Part shown: positions 1-7,330 of the stretch, piece by piece
How positions within the stretch are numbered: position 1 is the stretch's first letter
How the letters are laid out: the number at the start of each line of letters is the position of its first letter
NCBI RefSeq assembly: GCF_029222905.1
Contig: NZ_JARHUE010000001.1
Location: 1 to 64,000 of the forward strand
Reading direction: 5' to 3'
Source: Neptuniibacter sp. CAU 1671
GTDB lineage: Bacteria > Pseudomonadota > Gammaproteobacteria > Pseudomonadales > Balneatricaceae
DNA: 64,000 nt
Made by a program: the position numbers and the translations under genes
Notes under the pieces: model-generated
The model's input: the letters and a program-made list of their open reading frames with translations, nothing else
What the model was told of the DNA's origin: nothing
Database searches by the model: none

Positions 1-87
1 TATATCCAGCATTTCTATAATCGAATTCGACTGCACTCCAGTTTAAATTACCTGAGCCCGGTCGAATATGAAGCCGTTACGGCGTGA
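1..87 (+). CDS. IS3-family transposase OrfB, C-terminal fragment
   Basis: Reading frame 1 is open from the first base to TGA at 85-87 and gives 28 residues. They contain FYNRIRLHSSLNYLSPVEYE, the hallmark C-terminal signature of IS3-family DDE integrases (Y-N-x-x-R-x-H-S-x-L-x-Y-x-S-P). OrfB, usually made as an OrfAB frameshift fusion, catalyses transposition of the element. The catalytic DDE residues lie upstream of the window. The fragment ends cleanly just before the terminal repeat, so this end of the element looks intact. Confidence 0.85.
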   Translation, partial: YIQHFYNRIRLHSSLNYLSPVEYEAVTA

Positions 88-122
88 GCAGCGAAGGTGT
101 CCGTTTTATCGGGGGAAGATCA
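1..122 (+). mobile_element. IS3-family insertion sequence, 3' end only
   Basis: The window opens inside an insertion sequence. The last 28 codons of an OrfB-type transposase are followed after 9 bases by a terminal inverted repeat at about 97-122, which reads GTGTCCGTTTTATCGGGGG and ends AAGATCA. Its complement begins TGATCTTCCCCCGATAAAAC, the usual look of an IS3-group left end (TGATC...GGACAC). The end at 122 is inferred from this terminal CA. The left end and the target duplication lie outside the window, so neither completeness nor the insertion site can be judged. It lies about 115 bases beyond the ibpA terminator. Confidence 0.8.
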
Positions 123-235
123 CAGTCAAATCTGTCACTCGCTTTGCCAAAAAGACGGCTAAACCATCGCCAGATTTGCCTGCCGTTGAGGCGGGCGTTA
201 CCACGAAAATAAAGTTCTGCTCGTCATTCGGCGTA

Positions 236-261
236 AAAAAGGAGGCAATCGCCTCCTTTTT
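236..261 (-). terminator. Rho-independent terminator of ibpA
   Basis: A perfect 11-base inverted repeat (AAAAAGGAGGC / GCCTCCTTTTT) with a 4-base loop lies 11 bases past the ibpA stop. On the minus strand the stem is followed by a T run, as expected for an intrinsic terminator. Confidence 0.85.
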
Positions 262-272
262 CAATTCAAGCC

Positions 273-692
273 TCAACCTTCAATCGCAATGGTCCGGGGC
301 TTCATTGCTTCCGGTATCTCATGCACCAGGTCTACATGCAGCAGGCCGTTTTCAATACTGGCGCGCACGACTTTGACATGGTCTGCCAACTGGAAGCGGC
401 GTTCAAAGTTGCGGGCGGCGATGCCCTGGTAGAGGTAGTTTTTACCCTGTTCTTCATCCCGTTTCTGGCCGGTGATGGTCAGGGAGCCGCTTTCGCTCTG
501 CAGGGAGAGTTCATCACGATCAAAACCGGCGACGGCCATGGTGATGCGGTATTCGTTATCGCCCAGTAATTCGATGTTGTAGGGCGGGAAGCTGGGCTGG
601 TTGTCGCCGCGGTTGGCAGTGTTCAGCATATTCGCCAGACGGTCAAAACCAATGGCAGAGCGGTACAGGGGAGAAAGATCAAATTCACGCAT
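273..692 (-). CDS. ibpA: Small heat-shock protein IbpA (Hsp20 family)
   Basis: A cytoplasmic ATP-independent holdase that binds unfolding proteins and hands them to ClpB/DnaK. The 139-residue product begins MREFDLSPLYRSAIGFDRLA, nearly the E. coli IbpA start, then carries an alpha-crystallin domain (about residues 35-125) with the conserved FxRxFxLxxHV segment and the IENGLLHVDL strand. The C-terminal I-x-I oligomerisation motif is present as TIAIEG. A longer reading frame reaches 713, but the ATG at 692 has the Shine-Dalgarno sequence (GAGGAT) and matches the family start. The gene stands alone, with its own sigma32-like promoter, a ROSE-type thermometer in the leader and an intrinsic terminator, so heat control is expected at both transcription and translation. 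Confidence 0.95.
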   Translation of the reverse strand: MREFDLSPLYRSAIGFDRLANMLNTANRGDNQPSFPPYNIELLGDNEYRITMAVAGFDRDELSLQSESGSLTITGQKRDEEQGKNYLYQGIAARNFERRFQLADHVKVVRASIENGLLHVDLVHEIPEAMKPRTIAIEG

Positions 693-772
693 GGTTATAT
701 CCTCATTAAGCAATATAAAGTGTGTTACCCGTCCGAAGACCGGGAAGTAGCCGACCCTTCAGGCATCGGCTT
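693..772 (-). promoter_or_regulatory. ROSE-type RNA thermometer in the ibpA leader
   Basis: The roughly 80-base leader folds into three hairpins: 750-770 (GCCGA...TCGGC), 728-743 (CCCGGTC-TTCG-GACGGG) and the start-proximal one at 696-717. In the last, UAUAUUGCU pairs with the Shine-Dalgarno stretch AGGAUAUA across a 5-base loop, leaving one G unpaired (the G of UUGCU). That U-U/C-G-C-U anti-SD with a bulged G is the defining signature of ROSE thermometers upstream of small heat-shock genes. Pairing was read by eye; melting behaviour is inferred from the family. Confidence 0.8.
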
Positions 773-779
773 ATTGCTT

Positions 780-806
780 AGATAAGGACTGTTATTTGGG
801 TTTCAA
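780..806 (-). promoter_or_regulatory. Sigma32-like heat-shock promoter of ibpA
   Basis: On the minus strand a -35 element GTTGAAA (TTGAAA at 806-801) is separated by 13 bases from CCTTATCT (787-780). This approximates the RpoH pattern CTTGAA - 13 to 15 - CCCCATnT. A start about seven bases beyond the -10 gives the 80-base leader that carries the thermometer. The -10 is imperfect. Confidence 0.6.
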
Positions 807-835
807 CCCCTGAAATTCAGGATCTGATGGCCTAC

Positions 836-1246
836 TCAGTGTTTGCCGAAGTCATCCACATCGTTGGTGATGCTGACCGGTACATTGGCAGCGGGGATTT
901 TGAAGTCATACACTCGCTCCCAGCCATCGCTGTCCGGCGCGCGTTCCCAAACGGTGCCTGCGTTGTAGCTGACCAGCGGTTCCAGCGAGGGGTCGAGCTT
1001 GCACATCTTTTCCACATCCACCGGAATCAGGTTGGTCTGCTCATCTGCCAGAAACGCTTCATCTTCGTAGCCGGTAAACATGCGCCAGCCGGTGTCGTTC
1101 AGATGCTCGGGTACGGTTTTGTACATAAAACGGATCGGCAGGGTGTCTTCAAAGCAGAGGCGGGATACCAGCGCCAGAAAGCCGTTTTTGGTCTGATTGG
1201 TTTCCTGATCCTGGGTCACAGGCTGGTCAATATCGCGGTTTTTCAT
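836..1246 (-). CDS. DUF2185 / Imm33-like protein
   Basis: A 136-residue soluble protein without signal peptide or membrane segment. Around residues 22-75 it has the pattern of the DUF2185 (Imm33) fold: VSRLCFEDTLPIRFMYK, then NDTGWRMFTGYEDEAF, where the conserved DxGWRxFxGxED block is clear. Some members of this family are immunity proteins in polymorphic toxin loci, but many sit alone on chromosomes with unknown roles. No toxin-like partner is visible here. It lies upstream of the acetoacetyl-CoA synthetase gene on the same strand in position order but is read after it, 64 bases past the aacS stop, so co-transcription is possible. The family call is by motif memory. Confidence 0.65.
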   Translation of the reverse strand: MKNRDIDQPVTQDQETNQTKNGFLALVSRLCFEDTLPIRFMYKTVPEHLNDTGWRMFTGYEDEAFLADEQTNLIPVDVEKMCKLDPSLEPLVSYNAGTVWERAPDSDGWERVYDFKIPAANVPVSITNDVDDFGKH

Positions 1247-1310
1247 CGTCTCTCCGGACCTTGGCGTGAAGCCGCTATTTTAAACTGTCTGGGAAAGGAT
1301 GTTGAGTCAA

Positions 1311-3260
1311 TTAGTCCTGCAGCTCGGGCAGGTTGCGGAAATTATCCAGTGCAGCGGGGTTGGCCAGGGCATCCAGATTGGTGACCGGTTCACCCATCAC
1401 GACATTGCGCACCGCCAGCTCAACGATTTTGCCGCTGAGGGTATGGGGGATATCGTCCACCTGAATGATCTTTTGTGGCACATGCCGTGGGGTGGTGTTT
1501 TCGCGAATGGTGTCACGAATCTTCTGTTCCAGTTTGGCGGTGAGGATCTCCCGGTCTTTCAGCACCACAAACAGCACAATGCGGGTGTCACCCTGCCAGG
1601 GCTGGTCGATACAGAGGGCTTCCTGCACCCAGCTGAGTTTTTCCACCTGACGGTAGATCTCGGCGGTGCCGATACGAATGCCGCCGGGATTGAGCACGGC
1701 ATCGGAACGGCCATGAATGATCATGCCGTCATGGATGGTGATTTCGGCATAGTCACCATGGCTCCAGACCCCCGGAAAATGGGAGAAGTACGCCTGCAGG
1801 TATTTTTCCTGCACCGGGTCATCCCAGAAATAGATCGGCATGGAGGGGAAGGTTTTTTCACAGACCAGCTCACCTTTGCCCTGCGGCAGGTGTTTGCCCT
1901 CAGCCGAGAAGATATTCACGGCCATGCCCAGCCCCCGGCATTGCAACTCACCGCGGTAGACCGGACGCATCGGGCAACCCAGGGCAAAACAGCCAATGAT
2001 ATCGGTGCCGCCAGAGATCGATGCCAGTTGCAGGTCTGTTTTGATCGACTGATAAACGTAATCAAAACTCTCGGCGGCCAGCGGTGAGCCGGTGGAGAGT
2101 ATGGTTCTGAGATTAGTCAGGTCAAACTGCCGGCCCGGATGAATACCGGCTTTTTCCAGCGCGGAGAGGTATTTGGCGCTGGTGCCGAATACTGTGATCC
2201 CTTCCTGTTCGGCAACCTGCCAGAGGTAATCGGCCTCCGGTGCAAAAGGGGCGCCATCATACAGCAGTACCGTGCAGCCGCTGGCCAGACCGCTGACCAG
2301 CCAGTGCCACATCATCCAGCCGGTGGTGGTGAAATAAAACAGCAGATCATCACGCCGGATATCGGTATGCAGCTGGTGCTCTTTCAGGTGTTGCAACAGG
2401 GTGCCGCCAACGCCATGCACAATGCACTTTGGCGCGCCGGTGGTGCCGGAGGAGTAGAGCACATAGAGCGGTGCATCAAAGGGCAGTGGCTCAAACTCAA
2501 GGCTAGTGGCATCTTGCTTCAGCATATCCTGCCACATGCAGGCTTTGGGCAGCGCCGAGAGTGACGGTCGGCGTTGCAGGTAGGGAATCACCACCACGTT
2601 TTCGATGCTTGAGATCTGTTTACAGATGGTGGCTACCCGGGGCAGCACATCGATATTTTTGCCGTTGTAGAGATAACCATCGGCACAGAACAGCAGCTTG
2701 GGCTGGACCTGACCAAAGCGGTCGATCACGCCATGACTGCCAAAATCCGGTGAGCAGGAGGTCCATACTGCGCCCAGTGCGGTCGTGGCCAGCATGGCGA
2801 TCAGGGTTTCCGGCAGATTGGGCAGGTAGCCTGCAACAATATCACCGGGCTGGATGCCTGCCTCTTTAAGGCCCGCAGCCAGCATGGCGGTCTGCTGAAA
2901 CAGTTCGCGGTAGCTTAGGCTGCGGCGCTGGCTGGTTTCATTTCGAAAGATGATGGCGGTGTGATCGTCACGGTACCGGAGCAGGTTTTCGGCAAAATTA
3001 AGACGGGCGGAGGGAAACCAGCGTGCGCCCGGCATCAGATCGGCATCCACCAGTGTTGTGCTGTCAGATTCCTGCCCGATGACCCCGCACTGGGTCCAGA
3101 TCTGGCGCCAGAATTCAGCCGGTGCAGCATTGGACCAGCGGTAGAGCTGTTCATAGGTGGTCAGGTTTAACTGGCATGACTGATTCACCCGCTGCATAAA
3201 GCGGTAAATCTGAGTTGCTTGTACCTGCTCTGGGGCAGGTGTCCAGATAGGATTCGGCAT
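1311..3260 (-). CDS. aacS: Acetoacetate-CoA ligase (acetoacetyl-CoA synthetase)
   Basis: Cytosolic ANL-superfamily enzyme converting acetoacetate, ATP and CoA to acetoacetyl-CoA, AMP and PPi, for use of ketone bodies or polyhydroxybutyrate products. The 649-residue length fits the acetoacetate ligase subfamily. The N-terminal ACAS region includes ARWFPSARLNFAENLL (about 80-95), the nucleotide-binding motif YSSGTTGAPKCIVHG is near residue 270, GGTDIIGCF near 415, and the C-terminal catalytic lysine motif LSGKIVE near 610. GGTD followed by IIGCF, and the WFPSARLNFAEN block, distinguish it from acetyl-CoA synthetase. A perfect palindrome sits 12-31 bases before the start codon and may be an operator. 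Confidence 0.92.
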   Translation of the reverse strand: MPNPIWTPAPEQVQATQIYRFMQRVNQSCQLNLTTYEQLYRWSNAAPAEFWRQIWTQCGVIGQESDSTTLVDADLMPGARWFPSARLNFAENLLRYRDDHTAIIFRNETSQRRSLSYRELFQQTAMLAAGLKEAGIQPGDIVAGYLPNLPETLIAMLATTALGAVWTSCSPDFGSHGVIDRFGQVQPKLLFCADGYLYNGKNIDVLPRVATICKQISSIENVVVIPYLQRRPSLSALPKACMWQDMLKQDATSLEFEPLPFDAPLYVLYSSGTTGAPKCIVHGVGGTLLQHLKEHQLHTDIRRDDLLFYFTTTGWMMWHWLVSGLASGCTVLLYDGAPFAPEADYLWQVAEQEGITVFGTSAKYLSALEKAGIHPGRQFDLTNLRTILSTGSPLAAESFDYVYQSIKTDLQLASISGGTDIIGCFALGCPMRPVYRGELQCRGLGMAVNIFSAEGKHLPQGKGELVCEKTFPSMPIYFWDDPVQEKYLQAYFSHFPGVWSHGDYAEITIHDGMIIHGRSDAVLNPGGIRIGTAEIYRQVEKLSWVQEALCIDQPWQGDTRIVLFVVLKDREILTAKLEQKIRDTIRENTTPRHVPQKIIQVDDIPHTLSGKIVELAVRNVVMGEPVTNLDALANPAALDNFRNLPELQD

Positions 3261-3271
3261 GGCCAGTCTTA

Positions 3272-3291
3272 ATACTGTTTATGGCCAGTAT
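3272..3291 (-). promoter_or_regulatory. Palindrome before aacS, candidate operator
   Basis: ATACTG and CAGTAT arms (6 bases each) surround an 8-base spacer, ending 11 bases before the aacS start codon. The right arm includes TATACT on the minus strand, which could also act as a -10 box. A repressor at this place would block transcription or early elongation of aacS. No regulator gene is adjacent. Confidence 0.4.
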
Positions 3292-3294
3292 ATG

Positions 3295-3349
3295 TCAGAC
3301 TCCCCAACACGCCAAATTTCGAGATTATTGTGTTGGGGTAAGGGTCTGA
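3295..3349 (-). repeat. Long interrupted inverted repeat between hydrolase gene and aacS
   Basis: Nested arms TCAGAC/GTCTGA (3295-3300 and 3344-3349) and CCCCAACAC/GTGTTGGGG (3302-3310 and 3330-3338) enclose a 19-base AT-rich loop. It lies between the 3' end of the upstream hydrolase gene and aacS. On the minus strand no T run follows the stem, so it is a poor intrinsic terminator; an operator or an RNA structure in the intercistronic region is possible. Confidence 0.5.
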
Positions 3350-3382
3350 TTTTTAAAAAGAAGTCGGGTGTTTTAGCGGGGT

Positions 3383-3928
3383 TCAGCGAAGATAGTTTTT
3401 GCTGATATGGCGGAATTTGTCAGTGCCGGAGCGCTGCATCCACTCAAACGCCACCATCTCGCGGGTCACAACGTAGATACCGCACTGACGCATGCGCTCG
3501 ATGGCCATGGCTTTATCGGCCGGATTACGTGAGGAGATACAGTCAGCCACCACATAGACTTCACGGGCCTGCTGTTTGAGCTGGATGGCGGTTTGCAGCA
3601 CACAGACGTGCGCTTCCATGCCGACGATAACGACCTGGTTTGGCCGCAGGGCGTTGATCTGCTGGTTACAGCTGGCTTCAGACATGCAGCTGAAAAAGGT
3701 TTTCTGCATCACATTATCAGCGGTGGCCAGATCCTTGAGTGCATCCACCGTGTGGCCAAGTCCTTCCGGGTACTGCTCACTAATCAGCACCGGTACGTCC
3801 AGTTCCTGCGCGATCTGTCCAAGCCAGGCAACATTGCTGATCAGCGTATCCGGTGATTCTACGGCAGGGACGAGTTTCTCCTGAATATCAACGATCAGAA
3901 GACAGGACTTGTTAGGATGAATCAGCAT
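3383..3928 (-). CDS. Isochorismatase-fold hydrolase
   Basis: A 181-residue cysteine hydrolase of the isochorismatase/nicotinamidase superfamily. The likely catalytic triad is visible: Asp in LLIVDIQEKL (residue about 14), Lys in MQKTFFSCM (about 76) and Cys in GMEAHVCVLQTA (about 109). The non-prolyl cis-peptide region VIVGMEAHVCV is typical. The closest named relatives are YcaC-type and vertebrate ISOC-like proteins, whose substrates are poorly known, so no reaction is assigned. It is followed downstream by aacS and preceded by the DUF2889 gene, all on the minus strand; the 17-base gap to DUF2889 suggests co-transcription with it. Confidence 0.88.
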   Translation of the reverse strand: MLIHPNKSCLLIVDIQEKLVPAVESPDTLISNVAWLGQIAQELDVPVLISEQYPEGLGHTVDALKDLATADNVMQKTFFSCMSEASCNQQINALRPNQVVIVGMEAHVCVLQTAIQLKQQAREVYVVADCISSRNPADKAMAIERMRQCGIYVVTREMVAFEWMQRSGTDKFRHISKNYLR

Positions 3929-3945
3929 CAGATGACCTCAATCAC

Positions 3946-4563
3946 TCAGGCGTTTTCAGTGGTGCAGTCGGAATCACTCAGTTCATGTTGAATGATCGCC
4001 AGCTCTGCATCCTGTGCGTGGAAATGTGGCCAGTATTCTCGCACGATCGGGCCGTCGGATGCCATGGTATGACAGGTATCCAGCATGGGCGGTGGGGTGT
4101 CTTTATCCTGCCAGAAGTTCTGCTGTGCTTCCCGCTCCTGATGGGTGGCCTGAAAGGCCGTCGTGGCCAGTGGGCCGAGCAGTTCGAGCAGGTGGGTACA
4201 ACCCTGAGTGCCAGAGAACATCTCACGGGTTTTGCGGGTAAAGCCGGAGGCGATCTGCAGGCCAATCAGCTTGCGATAGGCCGGGGCGATATTCTTGCAG
4301 CAGTTAAACGGGGTGTAATCCATCGTGGAGGCGGCATCCAGAATATTCAGTTCCATATCCACCGTGATGCGAATTGCCATGCCATGCAGTGGCTCACCGG
4401 CGGGGATGATACCGTTTTCGCGGTCGCGGAAATTCATCGAAAAGGTTTTGGTGTCGATCAGATGAGCTTCAATGTCCCAGAGTCCATCATCTCGTTTATA
4501 ACCCTCGCAGATCACGCGGCGCGTGTGTTTGAGGCTTCGGCTGGCGGGTGTTGGCAGTGGCAT
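3946..4563 (-). CDS. DUF2889 domain protein
   Basis: A 205-residue soluble protein of the DUF2889 family, function unknown. It begins MPLPTPASRSLKHTRRVICE and continues with RDDGLWDIEAHLIDTK and later CTHLLELLGPLATTAFQ, both typical of the family. Several Cys and His residues (CCKNIAP, GCTHLLEL) could bind metal, but this is inference. The frame is open up to 4674; the ATG at 4563 was chosen because TGGAG lies seven bases before it and family members start here. The longer version would overlap the upstream EAL-HDOD gene by four bases. Members often occur near aromatic or acyl-CoA catabolism genes. Confidence 0.75.
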   Translation of the reverse strand: MPLPTPASRSLKHTRRVICEGYKRDDGLWDIEAHLIDTKTFSMNFRDRENGIIPAGEPLHGMAIRITVDMELNILDAASTMDYTPFNCCKNIAPAYRKLIGLQIASGFTRKTREMFSGTQGCTHLLELLGPLATTAFQATHQEREAQQNFWQDKDTPPPMLDTCHTMASDGPIVREYWPHFHAQDAELAIIQHELSDSDCTTENA

Positions 4564-4670
4564 GACAGCTCCAGAGACGCAATGACGCAATAGCAAAATA
4601 AAACCATTGTATTGCGTCTTTGGAACTATTTCATCCGTAACAGGGGAGAGAGTGACTGTCGGGTGACAGA

Positions 4671-5897
4671 TCACTCATACATGCTTTGCATGGTTTCGCG
4701 GGTCCATTCAATACTGTGACGGTAGGCCTTGTCATACAGGTTACCGTTCAGCTCGGAGGGCAGTAGATCCCAGTCACCGTTTTCATAGTTAACGACGTTG
4801 CGCAGCACGGCACCAATCGGGCCGGCACCCATGCTTACGGCATCTTTGATGTCATCACCCAGCGGTATCTGTTGCAGCATTTCTCCCTTGTCCACATCCA
4901 GCATGGCATGCAGGCCAGACAACACACCGGCCATGAAGAAACCGCTGGAATTAGGATGTTTGTCGTGCTCGGCGATGACTTCACACATGCGACCGCGGAT
5001 CAGCAGAATACGTGTCAGTTCCTCTGGCTTTTCTTTGTTGGAGGTCATGGCGATCAGGGTGGCCCATTTTTTCACCTGTTCCAGGCCCAGCAGCACGATT
5101 GCCTGAGCAATGGACTCGACCTTACGCACCAAGTGATAACCCGCTGAGTTAACAATGCGCAGCAGCTTAAAGGTGAGAGCCGGGTCACGCAGGATCATCT
5201 TTTCCAGTTTTTCCGGCGTGGCATTGGGTTTCTGCAACTCCTGAATCAGCTGCAGCAGAGCAATATGGCTGCTCTGAATTTTTTTGCCTTTGACGACTTC
5301 AGGTCGGCTGAGGAAGTGACCCTGAAACAGCTTGAAGCCCAGATCGACACATTCGGTCAGTTTCTCGACAGTTTCGATTTTTTCTGCCAGCAGGGTGACT
5401 CTGAAACGACTCAGGTGCTGCACCTGCTGTTTCAGTTCGCTGCTGCTGAACATGCTGACATCAACCTTGACGATCTGGCACAGCTCGATAAACGGATCGA
5501 ATTTTTCATTGTAGGTGAAGTCATCCATCGCCAGACGATAGCCGTCTTCATTCAGACGTTTAACGGCGGCCAGTACTTCGGCGTCCGGCTCGATGTCTTC
5601 CAGAATTTCAAACACCACCAGCTTTTTGGACACTTCAGGCAGGCGGCTGTTGACCAGAAGATCACGGTTCAGGTTGAGAAACGCGGGAACCTGCTTAACG
5701 GTACCGCCTTCGCAAATACTGGTATAGGCATTCAGCAGTACTTCGCTGGTGGCTTCCGAACCGGAGGTAAAGATCGCATGTTCATCATTGCCTTCTGAGC
5801 GATAGAGCAATTCGTATGCGACAACCTTTTGATTGCGGTCATAAATCGGCTGGCGAGCCATCAGGATGGAAGGGGTGTTGGTGCGATCCATGTTCAA
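4671..5897 (-). CDS. EAL-HDOD signalling protein (YuxH-like)
   Basis: A 408-residue cytoplasmic protein with an N-terminal EAL-type domain (about 10-205) followed by a HDOD domain (about 210-400). The EAL domain has YELLYR in place of EALLR and DDFT in place of DDFG, while VKVD, AEKIET and FQGHFLSRP are kept. The degenerate first and DDFG motifs suggest a c-di-GMP sensor or protein-binding module rather than an active phosphodiesterase. HDOD domains are HD-fold relatives without the metal pair. Such proteins (for example CdgJ of Vibrio) affect motility. The start is TTG at 5897, five bases after GGAGAA; an ATG two codons later is the alternative. Confidence 0.85.
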   Translation of the reverse strand: MNMDRTNTPSILMARQPIYDRNQKVVAYELLYRSEGNDEHAIFTSGSEATSEVLLNAYTSICEGGTVKQVPAFLNLNRDLLVNSRLPEVSKKLVVFEILEDIEPDAEVLAAVKRLNEDGYRLAMDDFTYNEKFDPFIELCQIVKVDVSMFSSSELKQQVQHLSRFRVTLLAEKIETVEKLTECVDLGFKLFQGHFLSRPEVVKGKKIQSSHIALLQLIQELQKPNATPEKLEKMILRDPALTFKLLRIVNSAGYHLVRKVESIAQAIVLLGLEQVKKWATLIAMTSNKEKPEELTRILLIRGRMCEVIAEHDKHPNSSGFFMAGVLSGLHAMLDVDKGEMLQQIPLGDDIKDAVSMGAGPIGAVLRNVVNYENGDWDLLPSELNGNLYDKAYRHSIEWTRETMQSMYE

Positions 5898-6048
5898 GGG
5901 CGTTCTCCAACTATGCTGCGCCGTTAACAGGGTTGAGATTTTGAAGTTTAAACCGGATTACACCGTTCAGGCTAATCCTTGTTTATTAAAATTTATGAAA
6001 AGGCCTGTTCATAATCCCGGGAAGCAATACCCGTCCGTTGGAATCCGC

Positions 6049-6054
6049 TATAAT
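6049..6054 (+). promoter_or_regulatory. -10 box before ylqF
   Basis: A perfect TATAAT followed by GGCGCGC lies 32 bases before the ylqF start. No good -35 is seen 16-18 bases upstream, so this is only a partial promoter call. AGGTAGAA precedes the ATG as ribosome binding site. Confidence 0.5.
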
Positions 6055-6085
6055 GGCGCGCTTAACGCTGACCAGGTAGAAATGC

Positions 6086-6994
6086 ATGAGTATTAATTGG
6101 TTTCCGGGGCATATGCACAAGGCCCGGAAAGAGATAGCCGAGGTGATGGATGAGATTGATGTCATCATTGAGGTGCTTGATGCACGCCTGCCGCGCTCCA
6201 GTGAAAACCCGCTGGTAGACAAGCTGCGCAAGGGTAAGCCGGTTCTCAAAATTCTGAATAAATCGGATCTGGCGGACCCTGAAATTACCAAAGAGTGGTT
6301 GGCGCACTTTAATTCATTGCCAGATATTCAGGCGATTGCACTGACGCATACCGACAAAAAAACGATTCAGAGTATCTTTGCCCGCTGTAAACAGATGGTG
6401 CCTTCTCGCAGCCAGTCGGGGCGTCCGGTACGTACCATGATCATGGGCATTCCCAATGTGGGTAAATCCACCCTGATCAATACGCTTTTGGGTCGTAAAA
6501 TTGCCAAAGTGGGCAATGAGCCGGCGGTGACTAAAAGCCAGAAACGTTATACCACTCACAACGGACTCGCGCTGTCGGATACCCCGGGTATCCTCTGGCC
6601 GAAGATCGAAGATGTGGATTCCGGTTATCGTCTCGCGGCCAGTGGTGCGATTCGGGATACCGCGATTGAGCACGAAGATGTGGCGCTGTTTACCGCCAAG
6701 TTCTTACGTGATCATTATGAAAAACTATTAACAGAAAGATTTAAAATCAAGGAATTATCAGACATACCTGATCTTATGCTTGATGAAATTGGCCGCCGCC
6801 GCGGGTGTCTTAAACCGGGTGGTATAGTGGACCGCAACAAAGCGGCAACGCTGTTATTGAACGAGTTGCGCAGCGGTAAGTTGGGGTTGATCAGTTTTGA
6901 GACTGTCGCAGAATGGCAGGAAAAGGACCGGCTTGCAGAGCTGGCCCGGTTAGAAGCGATGTCCGAAGGAGACGAGTCGAATGACGCGGATTAA
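6086..6994 (+). CDS. ylqF: Ribosome biogenesis GTPase YlqF (RbgA family)
   Basis: A circularly permuted GTPase that helps late assembly of the large ribosomal subunit. In the 302-residue product the G motifs occur in the permuted order: NKSD (G4, about residue 60), then GIPNVGKST (G1, about 125), then DTPG (G3, about 172). The N-terminal WFPGHMHKARKEI is the family hallmark. A C-terminal helical region (about 200-300) follows. The next gene overlaps by 14 bases, suggesting translational coupling. Confidence 0.93.
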   Translation: MSINWFPGHMHKARKEIAEVMDEIDVIIEVLDARLPRSSENPLVDKLRKGKPVLKILNKSDLADPEITKEWLAHFNSLPDIQAIALTHTDKKTIQSIFARCKQMVPSRSQSGRPVRTMIMGIPNVGKSTLINTLLGRKIAKVGNEPAVTKSQKRYTTHNGLALSDTPGILWPKIEDVDSGYRLAASGAIRDTAIEHEDVALFTAKFLRDHYEKLLTERFKIKELSDIPDLMLDEIGRRRGCLKPGGIVDRNKAATLLLNELRSGKLGLISFETVAEWQEKDRLAELARLEAMSEGDESNDAD

Positions 6995-7253
6995 AAAAAG
7001 CCGTAAGGCAAAAGGGTTTATTGATGAAGAGGGCCCGAACCGGCGTGAACGGCTGGCCGATCCGGAGAGCTATGACAGTCGCCGCAGAAAGGCTCAGCAG
7101 GAACGTAAAAAACATAAATCCGTTTATGAAAAACACCAGGAAGCTGAAGCTGCCAATGCCAACGGTGACAAGTCCGGTAATCAGCGACAGACCCGTTTGT
7201 CTGACAAAATTCGCCGTCTGAATGCGGCAAAAGAGCAGGAAACTACCGATTAG
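6981..7253 (+). CDS. Small basic protein coupled to ylqF
   Basis: A 90-residue, highly charged, lysine- and arginine-rich protein (RIKKSRKAKGF at the start; RRRKAQQERKKHKS in the middle) without recognisable fold, signal or membrane segment; it is probably largely disordered. Its start overlaps the end of ylqF by 14 bases. The composition and partner suggest an RNA- or ribosome-associated accessory protein, loosely like the GTPase activator YihI, but sequence similarity to YihI is not evident and no function is assigned. TCCGAAGGAGACGAG just before the ATG supplies a good ribosome binding site. Confidence 0.75.
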   Translation: MTRIKKSRKAKGFIDEEGPNRRERLADPESYDSRRRKAQQERKKHKSVYEKHQEAEAANANGDKSGNQRQTRLSDKIRRLNAAKEQETTD

Positions 7254-7330
7254 CTTTTGCACAGCGACCAGGCATCTTCTAGGTTTAACAGCATCAGCCA
7301 CAAACTTTGATCGCTGTTTTGGAGGTGCCT

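Noticed and set aside
1299-2087. 262-codon open frame opposite aacS
   Set aside because: It lies entirely inside the well-supported acetoacetyl-CoA synthetase gene and shows no domain.
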